Shown: piece by piece, positions 17,642-26,203 of the stretch
Layout of the letters: every line of letters starts with the position of its first letter
How positions within the stretch are numbered: position 1 is the first letter of the stretch
Source: Bifidobacterium colobi
Lineage (GTDB): Bacteria; Actinomycetota; Actinomycetes; Actinomycetales; Bifidobacteriaceae
Direction: 5' to 3'
Length of the DNA: 64,000 bases
Assembly: GCF_018555455.1 (NCBI RefSeq)
Contig: NZ_JAFEJU010000004.1
Span: 124,001 to 188,000, forward strand
Position numbers and translations under genes: made by a program
Notes under the pieces: model-generated
What the model saw: the letters and a program-made list of their open reading frames with translations, nothing else
The model's database searches: none
Told to the model about the DNA's origin: nothing

Positions 17642-18640
17642 CTACAGGTTGAAGGTGCGTGCCACGAAGTTGGTGACGCGCTTCCAATAGAGTTCAGGTT
17701 GCGTGCTGGCGCTCATGGCGTGCGTGGCTCCCGGAACCAAGAGACGTTCGCGGTCGATACTGGCGCAGGCTGCGAAGTTACGATCCAGAAAAGCCGGATC
17801 AACGAATACGTCATCGCTGCCATGAATGAACATCATAGGAATCGTCGTATGTCGCAGTGAGTTGACGCTCGATGCTTCTGCGAAATCATATCCGGCTACA
17901 TGTTTTGCAATCTTGCTCATAGCAGCCACTGTTGGTATTGCCATCCAGCGCCGGGGAAGATGATACATACCTTTCGCGTTATAGAGGAACTGATCCCAAA
18001 CCGAGGAATATCCGCAATCCTCAATGGCGGCTACTACATTGCGTGGCAAATCCGGTTCGCCAACCGCCATCATCACGGTGGCAGCGCCCATGGAGATGCC
18101 GTCCAGCAGAATGCGTGCCTCGGAGTCGCTTTCCACAATCAAATGAATCCATCGCATAAGATCGCGGCGTTCCAGCCATCCCATGCCTACGAATCTGCCT
18201 TCGCTTAGTTCGTGGCATCGTTGGGCAGGGACTAGTACGGTGAATCCCATGCGTGCGAATCGATGTGCGTATTTGGCCATCTCGGCGGGTGTGCCCGTAT
18301 AGCCATGCATGCAGATGGCATACAAATGCGGCGCTGGTGAGGCATTGTCCGGTTCGAATATCCAACCATGCAGTTTCAACCCATCCTCGCTGGTAATGGT
18401 GACCGGTTGCTTGGTGCTTTCGAACCATTGCGCAGCTTCTCGTTCTTCGTCCGCATCGGCGTGCGGTGTTTCCAGATAATCAGCCGCGGCATCATGAGCC
18501 ATCAGCTTTACCATCCACTTTGCGCAACGCTTATCGAGCGAAAGATGGAACATAACATCAGCGACGGCAAAGGTGCCTGCGCTGAGTACAGCGGTTGCTG
18601 ATGCCGCAGCGATAATAAGATTTCTAGTAATGCGCTTCAT
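17642..18640 (-). CDS. Alpha/beta-hydrolase, membrane-anchored or secreted
   Basis: 332 residues. One N-terminal hydrophobic segment (residues about 7-28) would act as an anchor or signal. The serine-hydrolase nucleophile elbow is GISMG (LLDGISMGAATVMM, near residue 200); the acid is in FIHGSDDVFVD and the histidine in VPGATHAMS. The oxyanion region YAICMHGYTGTPAEM is typical of the YqkD-like or peptidase S9-related group. Substrate is unknown; an esterase or peptidase acting outside the membrane is plausible. It diverges from rplY. Confidence 0.8.
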   Translation of the reverse strand: MKRITRNLIIAAASATAVLSAGTFAVADVMFHLSLDKRCAKWMVKLMAHDAAADYLETPHADADEEREAAQWFESTKQPVTITSEDGLKLHGWIFEPDNASPAPHLYAICMHGYTGTPAEMAKYAHRFARMGFTVLVPAQRCHELSEGRFVGMGWLERRDLMRWIHLIVESDSEARILLDGISMGAATVMMAVGEPDLPRNVVAAIEDCGYSSVWDQFLYNAKGMYHLPRRWMAIPTVAAMSKIAKHVAGYDFAEASSVNSLRHTTIPMMFIHGSDDVFVDPAFLDRNFAACASIDRERLLVPGATHAMSASTQPELYWKRVTNFVARTFNL

Positions 18641-18980
18641 CGCGGCCCTCGATTCTGTATTTCACTATCAAATATAGGACCAATACATGAAAGTCATGGC
18701 CTTGTGTATACTTGACTGCTGTTGCTTTGGCAGGCTGAGCCGTGAAGCGGACAGTCCGGTGGACTGTCTGTAGGCGAGGGGAGCGTGGTTTACCGCGCGA
18801 CCTTGTACCGAGCCAAAGCGTGTTGCTTTGGCGAGGGAAGAAAAGGTCTCGTAAGAGTCCGGATCTTCCGTTATCGACTCGGCGTGAGATGTTCACCTCC
18901 TTGGGTGTTTGTTCTGCGGCGCGTCGTGGCGTCAAACAGACAAAACGATAAGTAACACCAGTAAACAAGGAGTACCCATT
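18641..18980. other. Intergenic region between the alpha/beta-hydrolase and rplY
   Basis: 340 bases without a supported gene. It holds repeat-element copy 3 (18720-18832), and downstream a leader-like stretch with a small hairpin around cacctccttgggtg (18894-18907), ending in the rplY ribosome site aaggag. I see no clear promoter consensus. Confidence 0.6.
18720..18832 (+). repeat. Dispersed palindromic element, copy 3, with 12-bp host direct repeats
   Basis: Direct repeats tgttgctttggc (18720-18731 and 18821-18832) bracket GGCTGAGCCGTGAAGCGGACAG, the interrupted palindrome at 18748-18770 and GTAGGCGAGGGGAGCG. Immediately left of the second direct repeat lies its inverted copy gccaaagc (18812-18819), making a hairpin with gctttggc (18825-18832). 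Left boundary and core match copies 1 and 2. Confidence 0.82.
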
Positions 18981-19604
18981 ATGGCTACCACTATCAAGCT
19001 CGAAGGCGAAGCCCGCACCGAGTTCGGCAAGGGCGTTGCCCGCCGTCTGCGCGTTGCCAAGAAGATTCCGGCCACCATCTACGCTGGCGGCACCGAGCCT
19101 GCCTTCGTGACCCTGCCGATGCGTGAGACCACCCTGGCTCTGCGTCACACCAACGCTCTGTTCTCCATCTCCTTCGGCGGCGAGACCAAGATGGCCGTCG
19201 TCAAGGACGTGCAGAAGAACCCGGTCAAGCGCATCATCGAGCACGTTGACTTCCTCGAGGTCAAGGCTGGCGAGAAGATCGACGTTGAGGTGCCGGTGTT
19301 CGTTGAAGGCACCCCGAAGGGCGCTGCTGTGGCCTTCGTCGACATTCAGGAGCTCAAGGTTCGCGCTGACGTTGCCAACCTGCCTGAGAAGATCGTGGTG
19401 AGCGTTGAAGGCCTGACCGACGGCACCAAGGTGTTCGCTAAGGATGTCGTGCTGCCTGAGGGCGTTGAGCTCGACGTTGAGGATCCGGAAGAGTCCGTGG
19501 TCACCGTTGAGGTGCCGGAGGACGCCACCGAGTCCACCGCTGCTCCGGAAGCTGCCGCTCCCGCTGCTGACGCCGATGCCGCTCCGGCTGCTGACGCCAA
19601 GTGA
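18981..19604 (+). CDS. rplY: 50S ribosomal protein L25 (CTC/TL5 form)
   Basis: 207 residues from ATG 18981, behind aaggagtaccc; a frame extending to 18909 has no homology upstream and is rejected. The N-terminal L25 domain (IKLEGEARTEFGKGVARRLR... IPATIYAGG) binds 5S rRNA. The C-terminal TL5 domain spans about residues 95-180 (VEVPVFVEGTPKGAA... LKVRADVANLPEKI). The last ~25 residues are an Ala/Asp/Pro-rich tail. Codon use is strongly biased, as expected for a highly expressed gene. Confidence 0.95.
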   Translation: MATTIKLEGEARTEFGKGVARRLRVAKKIPATIYAGGTEPAFVTLPMRETTLALRHTNALFSISFGGETKMAVVKDVQKNPVKRIIEHVDFLEVKAGEKIDVEVPVFVEGTPKGAAVAFVDIQELKVRADVANLPEKIVVSVEGLTDGTKVFAKDVVLPEGVELDVEDPEESVVTVEVPEDATESTAAPEAAAPAADADAAPAADAK

Positions 19605-19655
19605 GTTACGCGGCTGAAGCATAATCGCATACAGCCGAACTCATAGGAATCGTTG

Positions 19656-19692
19656 AACCCGCGCCCACAAGAGATCTGGGCGCGGGTTCCTC
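19656..19692 (+). terminator. Terminator of rplY
   Basis: Stem aacccgcgccca / tgggcgcgggtt with a nine-base loop, followed by cctcgtttt. A second small inverted repeat (gcacacc / ggtgtgc, 19716-19738) lies in the leader of the next gene. Confidence 0.82.
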
Positions 19693-19825
19693 GTTTTCAC
19701 CATGTGAAACCTCTTGCACACCGCACGCGATGGTGTGCGAGAGTATGCACAGAGCTTGCGCCACAAGCGCAGCAGACCATTATCACGGCGGTTCACACCG
19801 CCAAGTCAAGAAGAAGTAACGACTA

Positions 19826-20953
19826 ATGACTGAAAACACGCACCACGATCCGGCGGCGCTTGATAAGCTCACCGAACCGTTCACCGTACTGCCGAACGAG
19901 AACCCCGCATCCGATGAGAAGCGTCAATCCCTCATCGATAAGCCGGCTTTCGGCCAGGTGTTCTCCGATAACATGACCCACATGACTTGGACCAAGGGCG
20001 AAGGCTGGTCCGATCGTCGCGTTGAGCCGTACGCTCCGCTGAAGATGGATCCGGGTGCTTCCGTGCTGCACTACGCACAGGAGTGCTTCGAAGGTCTGAA
20101 GGCTTACCGTCATGCTGATGGCTCCACGTGGCTGTTCCGTCCGGATGCCAACGCCGAGCGTTTCCAGAACTCCGCCAAGCGTCTGTACCTGCCGGAACTG
20201 CCGATCGATGACTTCCTTGGTTCCGTGGCCGCACTGGTCAAGCGTGATGCCGCATGGGTTCCGTCCCGTCGTGAGTACACGCTGTACATGCGTCCGTTCA
20301 TGTTCGCTTCCGAGCCGTTCCTTGGTGTGCGCGCTCCGCAGGAAGTCGATTACTGCGTGATCGCTTCTCCGTCCGGCCCGTACTTCCCGGGCGGTGTGAA
20401 GCCGGTGAGCATCTGGGTTGAAGACAAGTGGTTCCGCACTGGCCCTGGCGGCACTGGTTTCGCCAAGTGCGGCGGCAACTACGCAGCATCCCTGCTCGGC
20501 GAATACACTGGTATTGCCAACGGCTGCCAGCAGGTCTGCTTCGTGGACGCTGCCACCAAGACCTACCTTGAGGAGCTCGGCGGCATGAACATGATGGTCG
20601 TCCACAAGGATGGCCATGTGGAGACCCCGTCCCTGACTGGCAACATTCTGCCGGGCGTCACCCGTCGCTCCCTGATTCAGCTGCTGCAGGATAAGGGTCG
20701 TGACGTGGTCGAGACCATGATTCCGCTTGAGCAGCTGCTCGAGGACATCAAGTCCGGCGAAGTCACCGAGGTGTTCGCTTGCGGTACCGCCGCTATCATC
20801 ACCCCGATTGGCCGCTTCAAGTCCGAGAAGTTCGACGTCACCGTTGCCGATGGCAACTCTGGCGAGCTGACCGTTGCATTGCGCAACGAGCTGCTCGGCA
20901 TCCAGCTTGGCGAGATCGAAGATCCGCACAACTGGATGTGGAAGGTGTGCTGA
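19826..20953 (+). CDS. ilvE: Branched-chain amino acid aminotransferase
   Basis: 375 residues. A PLP fold-type IV aminotransferase that interconverts Leu/Ile/Val and their 2-oxo acids. The family blocks are ECFEGLKAYRHADGSTWLF, RRYTLYMRPFMF-like REYTLYMRPFMFASEP, the PLP lysine in FAKCGGNYAAS (near residue 215), GGMNMMVV and EVFACGTAAIITPIG. Start ATG 19826 follows agaagaagtaacgacta. It is a stand-alone gene with its own terminator. Confidence 0.95.
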   Translation: MTENTHHDPAALDKLTEPFTVLPNENPASDEKRQSLIDKPAFGQVFSDNMTHMTWTKGEGWSDRRVEPYAPLKMDPGASVLHYAQECFEGLKAYRHADGSTWLFRPDANAERFQNSAKRLYLPELPIDDFLGSVAALVKRDAAWVPSRREYTLYMRPFMFASEPFLGVRAPQEVDYCVIASPSGPYFPGGVKPVSIWVEDKWFRTGPGGTGFAKCGGNYAASLLGEYTGIANGCQQVCFVDAATKTYLEELGGMNMMVVHKDGHVETPSLTGNILPGVTRRSLIQLLQDKGRDVVETMIPLEQLLEDIKSGEVTEVFACGTAAIITPIGRFKSEKFDVTVADGNSGELTVALRNELLGIQLGEIEDPHNWMWKVC

Positions 20954-20977
20954 TTAGCAGACTCCGATAGACATTCG

Positions 20978-21014
20978 AACCCCTTGGAATCCCAATGATT
21001 CCAAGGGGTTTCGT
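20978..21014 (+). terminator. Terminator of ilvE
   Basis: A perfect 14-bp stem (aaccccttggaatc / gattccaaggggtt) with a short loop, then ttcgtttt. Confidence 0.85.
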
Positions 21015-21122
21015 TTTGCGCTGGGAAGCCCTGACAGTACGGATTCTGCAATATTCCACAACATCGGCGGACACGTTATGTGAGTAAGCCTTAAGCATGA
21101 CAACAGCAGAAAAGAGAACACA

Positions 21123-21887
21123 ATGAAGTATTTCACTACTGACACGCATTTCGGACATCCATTGGTGAGTGCGTTGCGCGGATTCACCACGTTCGATCCG
21201 GACAGAGCCCAGTACACGAATATTATGAACGCAGAAGGCCGCAAAGCTGCCGAGGATTGGGTGAAGCACATCATCCTTGATGATTCCAGACTCAACTTCC
21301 GCAAGGCTGCTAACACGGATGCACATGATGCTGCGGTGGTCGCGAACATCAATGACATCGTTGGAGAAGACGATGAGCTGTGGATTCTCGGCGATATCGG
21401 ATTCCGTACGTCCGTCAAGCATCTCAAGGATTGCTTGCGCCAGCTCAATTGCCGCCATCTGCATGCGGTGATCGGCAACCATGACGACTGGTGGATGGAC
21501 AATCAGCCTGCATTGAACCTGTTCGAGAGCATCGAACCGAACGATGCGGTCGAGTTGACAGGCTGTAATCCCGATAATCCAGAGATGCTGGAAACGGTGA
21601 ATATGTCGCATTTCCCGTATCGCGAGGATCTCGCCTACGGTTGGCCGGATGATGCGGTGCGCTTCCATGATCAGGCATTGCCGTTCGACGGTCACAAGCT
21701 GCTGTACGGCCACACGCATCAGTTGTCTCCGGCTGGCGCACGACCGGAATCGTTGAATGTGGGCCTTGATGCTTGGGACTTGATGCCGGTCTCACAAAAT
21801 CAAGTGGCGGCTTGGTTCCGTGATCATTGCGGTCATAATGCTGATGCCACTACAGCGCCAGCGCATCTTGAAATGCCCTCGTTCTAG
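21123..21887 (+). CDS. Calcineurin-like metallophosphoesterase next to an RNA ligase
   Basis: 254 residues. The full set of metal-binding motifs is visible: D-x-H at Asp7/His9 (TTDTHFGH), GD at 90-91 (WILGDIGF), GNHD at 118-121 (VIGNHDDWW), His163 (MSHFPY) and GHTH at 196-199. The TDTHFGH start resembles the phage/bacterial MPE subgroup seen near nucleic-acid repair genes. It is followed nine bases later by a T4 Rnl1-type ligase, suggesting that it removes end phosphates, such as 2',3'-cyclic phosphate, before ligation. That role is inference from context. Start ATG 21123 follows agaaaagagaacaca. Confidence 0.85.
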   Translation: MKYFTTDTHFGHPLVSALRGFTTFDPDRAQYTNIMNAEGRKAAEDWVKHIILDDSRLNFRKAANTDAHDAAVVANINDIVGEDDELWILGDIGFRTSVKHLKDCLRQLNCRHLHAVIGNHDDWWMDNQPALNLFESIEPNDAVELTGCNPDNPEMLETVNMSHFPYREDLAYGWPDDAVRFHDQALPFDGHKLLYGHTHQLSPAGARPESLNVGLDAWDLMPVSQNQVAAWFRDHCGHNADATTAPAHLEMPSF

Positions 21888-21896
21888 AGGCGAATC

Positions 21897-22880
21897 ATGC
21901 GTAAGAGCAGCATGGAGATGATGCAGGCGGATCCGGATGTTCGAGTCGTGCCGGTGAACAATGAAACCGGTTTTTTCGCATGTAATTTCACGCCGCAGGC
22001 TTTTCGTGAGGGACATTGGAATACGCATACGATTAATGCGCGTGGCCTGTTCGTGAATACGGATGGGCATGTGGTCCAACGTGGATTTGAGAAGTTCTTT
22101 GCTGTGGATGAAACGCCGGCAACCCAGTATGACAAGGTGATCACGCACGGTGATGTCAATCCACAAGCGTACCCGGTGCGTGTGGAGCGTAAGGAGAACG
22201 GCTTCCTCGGATTGATCGGGGCGGCTCAGGAACACGGTAGATTCCGCTTCTGGTCGAAGTCCGGACAAACCGATTACTCTGCCTTGATTGAACGATTGTT
22301 CCCGAAGGATTCAGATGTCCGAGAACGTTTATGGCTTCGGTTGCGTGCATGGAACGACACTGCCGCATGCGAGGTCATCGATATGGAATCCGATAGGCAT
22401 ATCGTTGGATATGACAATTCAGGACTGCGTTTGCTGCATCTTATTCGTAACCGGCAGGACTTCGCCATTGATTACGCGCATGAGGAGGAGTTTACGGAAA
22501 TTGGAGGATTCCAGCGTCCTGAAGTAGTCGCTATTTGCAATAGTGCCGCTGAAGTGGCCAAGGCCATTGATGATGCACGGCAAACCACTCGTGAAGGCGT
22601 GGTGCTGTACTTCTCCGACGGCTGTATGGTGAAGGTCAAATCCGATCATTACAAGTTGGTCAAGTCGATGCGTCCTCTGCTGCAACGTGTGGTGCTTCGC
22701 GGCCGCTCGTTCAATAAGGCAGGTGAGATCGCCGATCTGGCAAGACAAGTCATCGATTATGCGAAGCTTCACGACATTGACCTTACGTACCAGCGCCAGG
22801 CATTTGGCGAACGTGATATCGATATGATTGCAGCCGGTGCCATTCTTTCGGCAATACTTCGGGACAAGCCCATGTTGTAG
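21897..22880 (+). CDS. T4 Rnl1-family RNA ligase
   Basis: 327 residues. All nucleotidyltransferase motifs of the T4 RNA ligase 1 group can be read. Motif I is KENG with Lys99 (the canonical form is KxDG); Lys121 is in FWSKSG. Motif IIIa region AACEVIDMESDRHIVGY has Glu159, motif IV is EGVVLYF with Glu233, and motif V is MVKVKSDHY with Lys246/Lys248. Upstream ARGLFVNTDGHVVQRGFEKF matches the Rnl1 N terminus. The enzyme should adenylate itself on Lys99 and join RNA ends. The C-terminal part (about 260-327) is shorter than in T4 Rnl1. It probably forms an operon with the metallophosphoesterase. The Asp-to-Asn change in motif I is unusual. Confidence 0.87.
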   Translation: MRKSSMEMMQADPDVRVVPVNNETGFFACNFTPQAFREGHWNTHTINARGLFVNTDGHVVQRGFEKFFAVDETPATQYDKVITHGDVNPQAYPVRVERKENGFLGLIGAAQEHGRFRFWSKSGQTDYSALIERLFPKDSDVRERLWLRLRAWNDTAACEVIDMESDRHIVGYDNSGLRLLHLIRNRQDFAIDYAHEEEFTEIGGFQRPEVVAICNSAAEVAKAIDDARQTTREGVVLYFSDGCMVKVKSDHYKLVKSMRPLLQRVVLRGRSFNKAGEIADLARQVIDYAKLHDIDLTYQRQAFGERDIDMIAAGAILSAILRDKPML

Positions 22881-22931
22881 TCTCGTGATGGCTAGTGCCA
22901 AGCTCTGCGGTCCAGGGGAAGGGAGCGGCTC

Positions 22932-23678
22932 ATGCAGGTGGCGTTGGAGAGCAACGCGGTATTCATCGGCATCGAATATCTCGCCATCCTATGCTGGGGG
23001 CTGTCGGGAGGTTTGGCGGCGATCCAAAAAGGCTATGACATTTTTTCCATCATGCTGTGCGGTTGGTTGACCGCTCTCGGCGGTGGTCTGTTCCGTGATG
23101 TGATGCTGGGAGACTTGCCGCCGGTGGGCATTACCGACAAAGGGTATGTGTTGACCACGTTGTTCTCCGGCGTGGTGGTTGTGATCGCTCATCCGGAAAT
23201 CAAAAAATTCAAATGGACGATGACCTTCATCGACGCGTTAGGACTGGGACTATTCGCAGTCAATGGTACGGCCAAAGCCTTGGCGTTCGGCACTTCCGGT
23301 ATGACGGCGGTGTTCCTCGGCATGTTCACCGCACTGGCTGGCGGCTTGATTCGTGACATTTTCATCGGTGATGTGCCGATGATTATTCGCGACAAGCACC
23401 TGTATGCGATTCCCTCATTCGTCGGATGCATATTAACCGTACTGGTATGGCGAGGCGTGCGCTACGGATGGTTTGATTTACGCTCCGAAATGGTACTTGA
23501 TGTGCTGATTGTCATCATCGTGGTGGCGATTCGACTGCTGTCGGTAGCATTCAATGTCACGATGCCGGGCGCCATGCCACGAACCCATGTATATCTGCCG
23601 GGGGAGAAGCGTTACTTGGAGCGCCCGGATATCACGCCACACAAGTCCGGAAAGGATGACGATACGAACGGCGAGTGA
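22932..23678 (+). CDS. TRIC-type cation channel family protein (UPF0126/YadS-like)
   Basis: 248 residues with about seven hydrophobic helices. The two internal repeats each carry the family signature: GGGLFRDVMLGDLPP (near residues 50-64) and GGLIRDIFIGDVP (near 137-149). Bacterial members are homotrimeric potassium-permeable channels; older names are UPF0126 or glycine transporter-like. The C-terminal ~35 residues are hydrophilic. It lies 52 bases after the RNA ligase, with aggggaagggagcgg upstream of the start, and may be co-transcribed without a functional link. Confidence 0.85.
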   Translation: MQVALESNAVFIGIEYLAILCWGLSGGLAAIQKGYDIFSIMLCGWLTALGGGLFRDVMLGDLPPVGITDKGYVLTTLFSGVVVVIAHPEIKKFKWTMTFIDALGLGLFAVNGTAKALAFGTSGMTAVFLGMFTALAGGLIRDIFIGDVPMIIRDKHLYAIPSFVGCILTVLVWRGVRYGWFDLRSEMVLDVLIVIIVVAIRLLSVAFNVTMPGAMPRTHVYLPGEKRYLERPDITPHKSGKDDDTNGE

Positions 23679-23720
23679 TTTCACACGTAAGTATGATTCG
23701 TTAGCAGTCCGCAAACAAAC

Positions 23721-23759
23721 ACAAAGCCCTGCAACCCGAAAAGGATTGCAGGGCTTTGT
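23721..23759. terminator. Bidirectional terminator, TRIC gene / rpsT
   Basis: A perfect 14-bp stem (acaaagccctgcaa / ttgcagggctttgt) lies between two convergent genes. Confidence 0.85.
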
Positions 23760-23782
23760 TCAAACCTTGAAAAGGCTTATGC

Positions 23783-24043
23783 TCACAGAGCGTTGATTGC
23801 CACAGCGAGGCCGGACTTGCGGTTAGCGGCCTGGTTCTTGTGGATCACGCCAGCGCCAGCAGCCTTGTCGAGCTTCTGGGCAGCGACCTTGTAGGCGGCC
23901 TCGGCGGCAGCCTTGTCACCGGCGGCGATGGCTTCGCGAGTGGCGCGGATAGCGGTCTTCAGGCCGGACTTCACAGCCACGTTGCGAAGGTGACGCTTCT
24001 CATTGGTGAGCACGCGCTTCTTCTGCGACTTAATGTTTGCCAC
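23783..24043 (-). CDS. rpsT: 30S ribosomal protein S20
   Basis: 86 residues, standard length. Starts [18 protein letters not shown] and ends [22 protein letters not shown], both typical of S20. Basic and Ala-rich with strong codon bias. It diverges from lepA, a common arrangement. Confidence 0.97.
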   Translation of the reverse strand: MANIKSQKKRVLTNEKRHLRNVAVKSGLKTAIRATREAIAAGDKAAAEAAYKVAAQKLDKAAGAGVIHKNQAANRKSGLAVAINAL

Positions 24044-24189
24044 GTTTACTCCAAACGATGTGTTTTACAAGGACATACAAAAGTAAGAGGATAGCATGTA
24101 CCCCGGAAAAACCCGCGCAGTGCCACGCCGAATACAGTCCCTCGGCTACACTAGGTGAAGTTTGAGTATATGCCAAGAGGAGGAATGCG

Positions 24190-26070
24190 TTGGTCGTCCA
24201 ACACAATCAGCCGGGTTCCACTGATCAGTCACTGATTCGTAACTTCTGTATTATCGCGCATATCGATCACGGTAAGTCCACCGTGGCCGATCGCATTCTG
24301 CAGTTGAGCGGTATCGTGCCCGAACGTGAGATGCGTGACCGTTTCCTGGATCGTATGGATATTGAGCAGGAGCGTGGCATCACTATCAAGTCCCAGGCTG
24401 TGCGTGTGCCGTGGACGTTCGATGGTACTGAATATACGCTTGGCATGATTGATACTCCTGGCCACGTGGATTTCACATACGAGGTTTCCCGTGCACTTGC
24501 GGCATGCGAAGGCGCGGTGCTGCTCGTGGATGCCACGCAGGGCATTGAGGCGCAGACCCTCTCCAACCTGTACATGGCCATCGATCATGACCTGACCATC
24601 ATTCCGGTGCTCAACAAGATCGACTTGCCGTCCGCAGAGCCGGACAAGCACGCCGAGGAGATCGCGGGTCTGATTGGTTGCAAGCCTGATGATGTGCTGC
24701 GTGTGTCCGGCAAGACCGGAGAAGGTGTGGCTGAACTGCTCGACCGTATCGTGTTGGAAGTGCCTGCGCCGCACGGAGACCCGGAAGCTCCTGCCCGTGC
24801 GCTGATCTTCGATTCCGTCTACGACTCCTACCGTGGCATTGTGACCTACATCCGTATGGAAGACGGCGAGTTGCGCGACCGCGAAAAAGTGCACATGATG
24901 GGCATCGGCATGACCCATGATCCGATTGAAATCGGCGTCATCAGCCCGGATATGATGCGCACCAAGGCGCTCGGTGCTGGCGAAGTCGGCTATATTATCA
25001 CCGGCGCCAAGGATGTCAGCCAATCCAAGGTGGGCGACACTCTGACCTCTGCCGTACGCCCGGCAACTGAACCGTTGCCCGGTTATCGCGATCCGAAGCC
25101 GATGGTGTACGCGGGATTGTTCCCAATTGATAATGCACAGTTCCCGGAACTGCGCGACGCGCTCGATAAGCTCAAGCTCAACGATGCAGCGCTCATCTAT
25201 ACTCCGGAAACCTCCGTGGCATTGGGCTTTGGCTTCCGCTGTGGCTTCCTTGGTTTGCTGCATATGGAAATCGTCAACGAGCGACTGTCTCGCGAGTTTG
25301 GTCTGGACCTGATTCAGACCGCGCCGAACGTCACCTACGATGTGACTGCGGAAGATGGCAGCGAGCATCACGTGACCAACCCGAGCGAATTCCCGGACGG
25401 CAAGATCAAGAAGATCGTGGAGCCGATGGTTGCCGCCGACATCATCACGCCGAAAGAATTCATCGGCGCTGTGATGGACCTGTGCCAGGATCACCGTGGC
25501 ATTATGGGCACGATGGAATACATTTCCACCGACCGTGTGGAAATGCATTACCGCATTCCGCTGGCCGAAATCGTGTTCGACTTCTTCGACCAGCTGAAGT
25601 CCCGCACCAAGGGCTACGCGTCGCTCGACTACCACGAGGACGGCGAACAGACCGCCGATCTGGTCAAGGTGGATATCCTCATCCAAGGCGAGAAAGTCGA
25701 TGCGTTCAGCGCCATCGTGCACCGCGATAAGGCCTACAGCTACGGTGTGATGATGACCAAGAAGCTGCGTGGCCTTATTCCGCGCCAGCAGTTCGAGATT
25801 CCTATTCAGGCTGCTATCGGTTCGCGCATCATCGCCCGAGAGAACATCCGCGCATTACGCAAGGACGTGTTGGCCAAGTGCTACGGCGGCGATATCACCC
25901 GTAAGCGCAAGCTGCTGGAAAAGCAGAAGGCCGGCAAGAAGCGTATGAAGATGCTCGGCCATGTGGAGGTCCCGCAGGAGGCGTTCATCGCAGCGCTCTC
26001 CACCGGTGAGGAGTCCAACGACCGCGACACCAAGGACAAGATTCGCGCCGCCCAAAAGACGGAAGGCTGA
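24190..26070 (+). CDS. lepA: LepA, elongation factor 4
   Basis: 626 residues from a TTG start at 24190 with a strong site (aagaggaggaatgcg). The GTPase domain shows [21 protein letters not shown] and [11 protein letters not shown]. The EF4-specific C-terminal domain includes [19 protein letters not shown]-region equivalents and the tail [26 protein letters not shown]4 acts on the ribosome in translation or 30S assembly. The following gene, hemW, is on the same strand across a repeat-rich gap. Confidence 0.96.
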   Translation: MVVQHNQPGSTDQSLIRNFCIIAHIDHGKSTVADRILQLSGIVPEREMRDRFLDRMDIEQERGITIKSQAVRVPWTFDGTEYTLGMIDTPGHVDFTYEVSRALAACEGAVLLVDATQGIEAQTLSNLYMAIDHDLTIIPVLNKIDLPSAEPDKHAEEIAGLIGCKPDDVLRVSGKTGEGVAELLDRIVLEVPAPHGDPEAPARALIFDSVYDSYRGIVTYIRMEDGELRDREKVHMMGIGMTHDPIEIGVISPDMMRTKALGAGEVGYIITGAKDVSQSKVGDTLTSAVRPATEPLPGYRDPKPMVYAGLFPIDNAQFPELRDALDKLKLNDAALIYTPETSVALGFGFRCGFLGLLHMEIVNERLSREFGLDLIQTAPNVTYDVTAEDGSEHHVTNPSEFPDGKIKKIVEPMVAADIITPKEFIGAVMDLCQDHRGIMGTMEYISTDRVEMHYRIPLAEIVFDFFDQLKSRTKGYASLDYHEDGEQTADLVKVDILIQGEKVDAFSAIVHRDKAYSYGVMMTKKLRGLIPRQQFEIPIQAAIGSRIIARENIRALRKDVLAKCYGGDITRKRKLLEKQKAGKKRMKMLGHVEVPQEAFIAALSTGEESNDRDTKDKIRAAQKTEG

Positions 26071-26085
26071 TTGATTGTTAGCTCG

Positions 26086-26195
26086 GCTCCCTCTGACGAG
26101 GGAGCTGTCAGCGAAGCTGACTGAGGGAGAGACCGCAGTAACGACTGTTGGAATGGTTGAACCGGTCTTCGCGCTATCTCCCTCATGAGAGGGAG
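26086..26195. repeat. Hairpin-rich repeat between lepA and hemW (family B, copy 1)
   Basis: Three hairpins follow one another: gctccctc/gagggagc (26086-26105), gtcagcgaagctgac (26107-26121) and ctccctc/gagggag (26178-26195). The first two recur in the same order at 31791-31835. The last stem lies just ahead of the hemW start and includes its ribosome site. Confidence 0.75.
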
Positions 26196-26203
26196 TCATA
26201 CCC

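Noticed and set aside
24229..25722. A 497-codon minus-strand frame inside lepA
   Set aside because: It is antisense to conserved GTPase motifs and has no motifs of its own.
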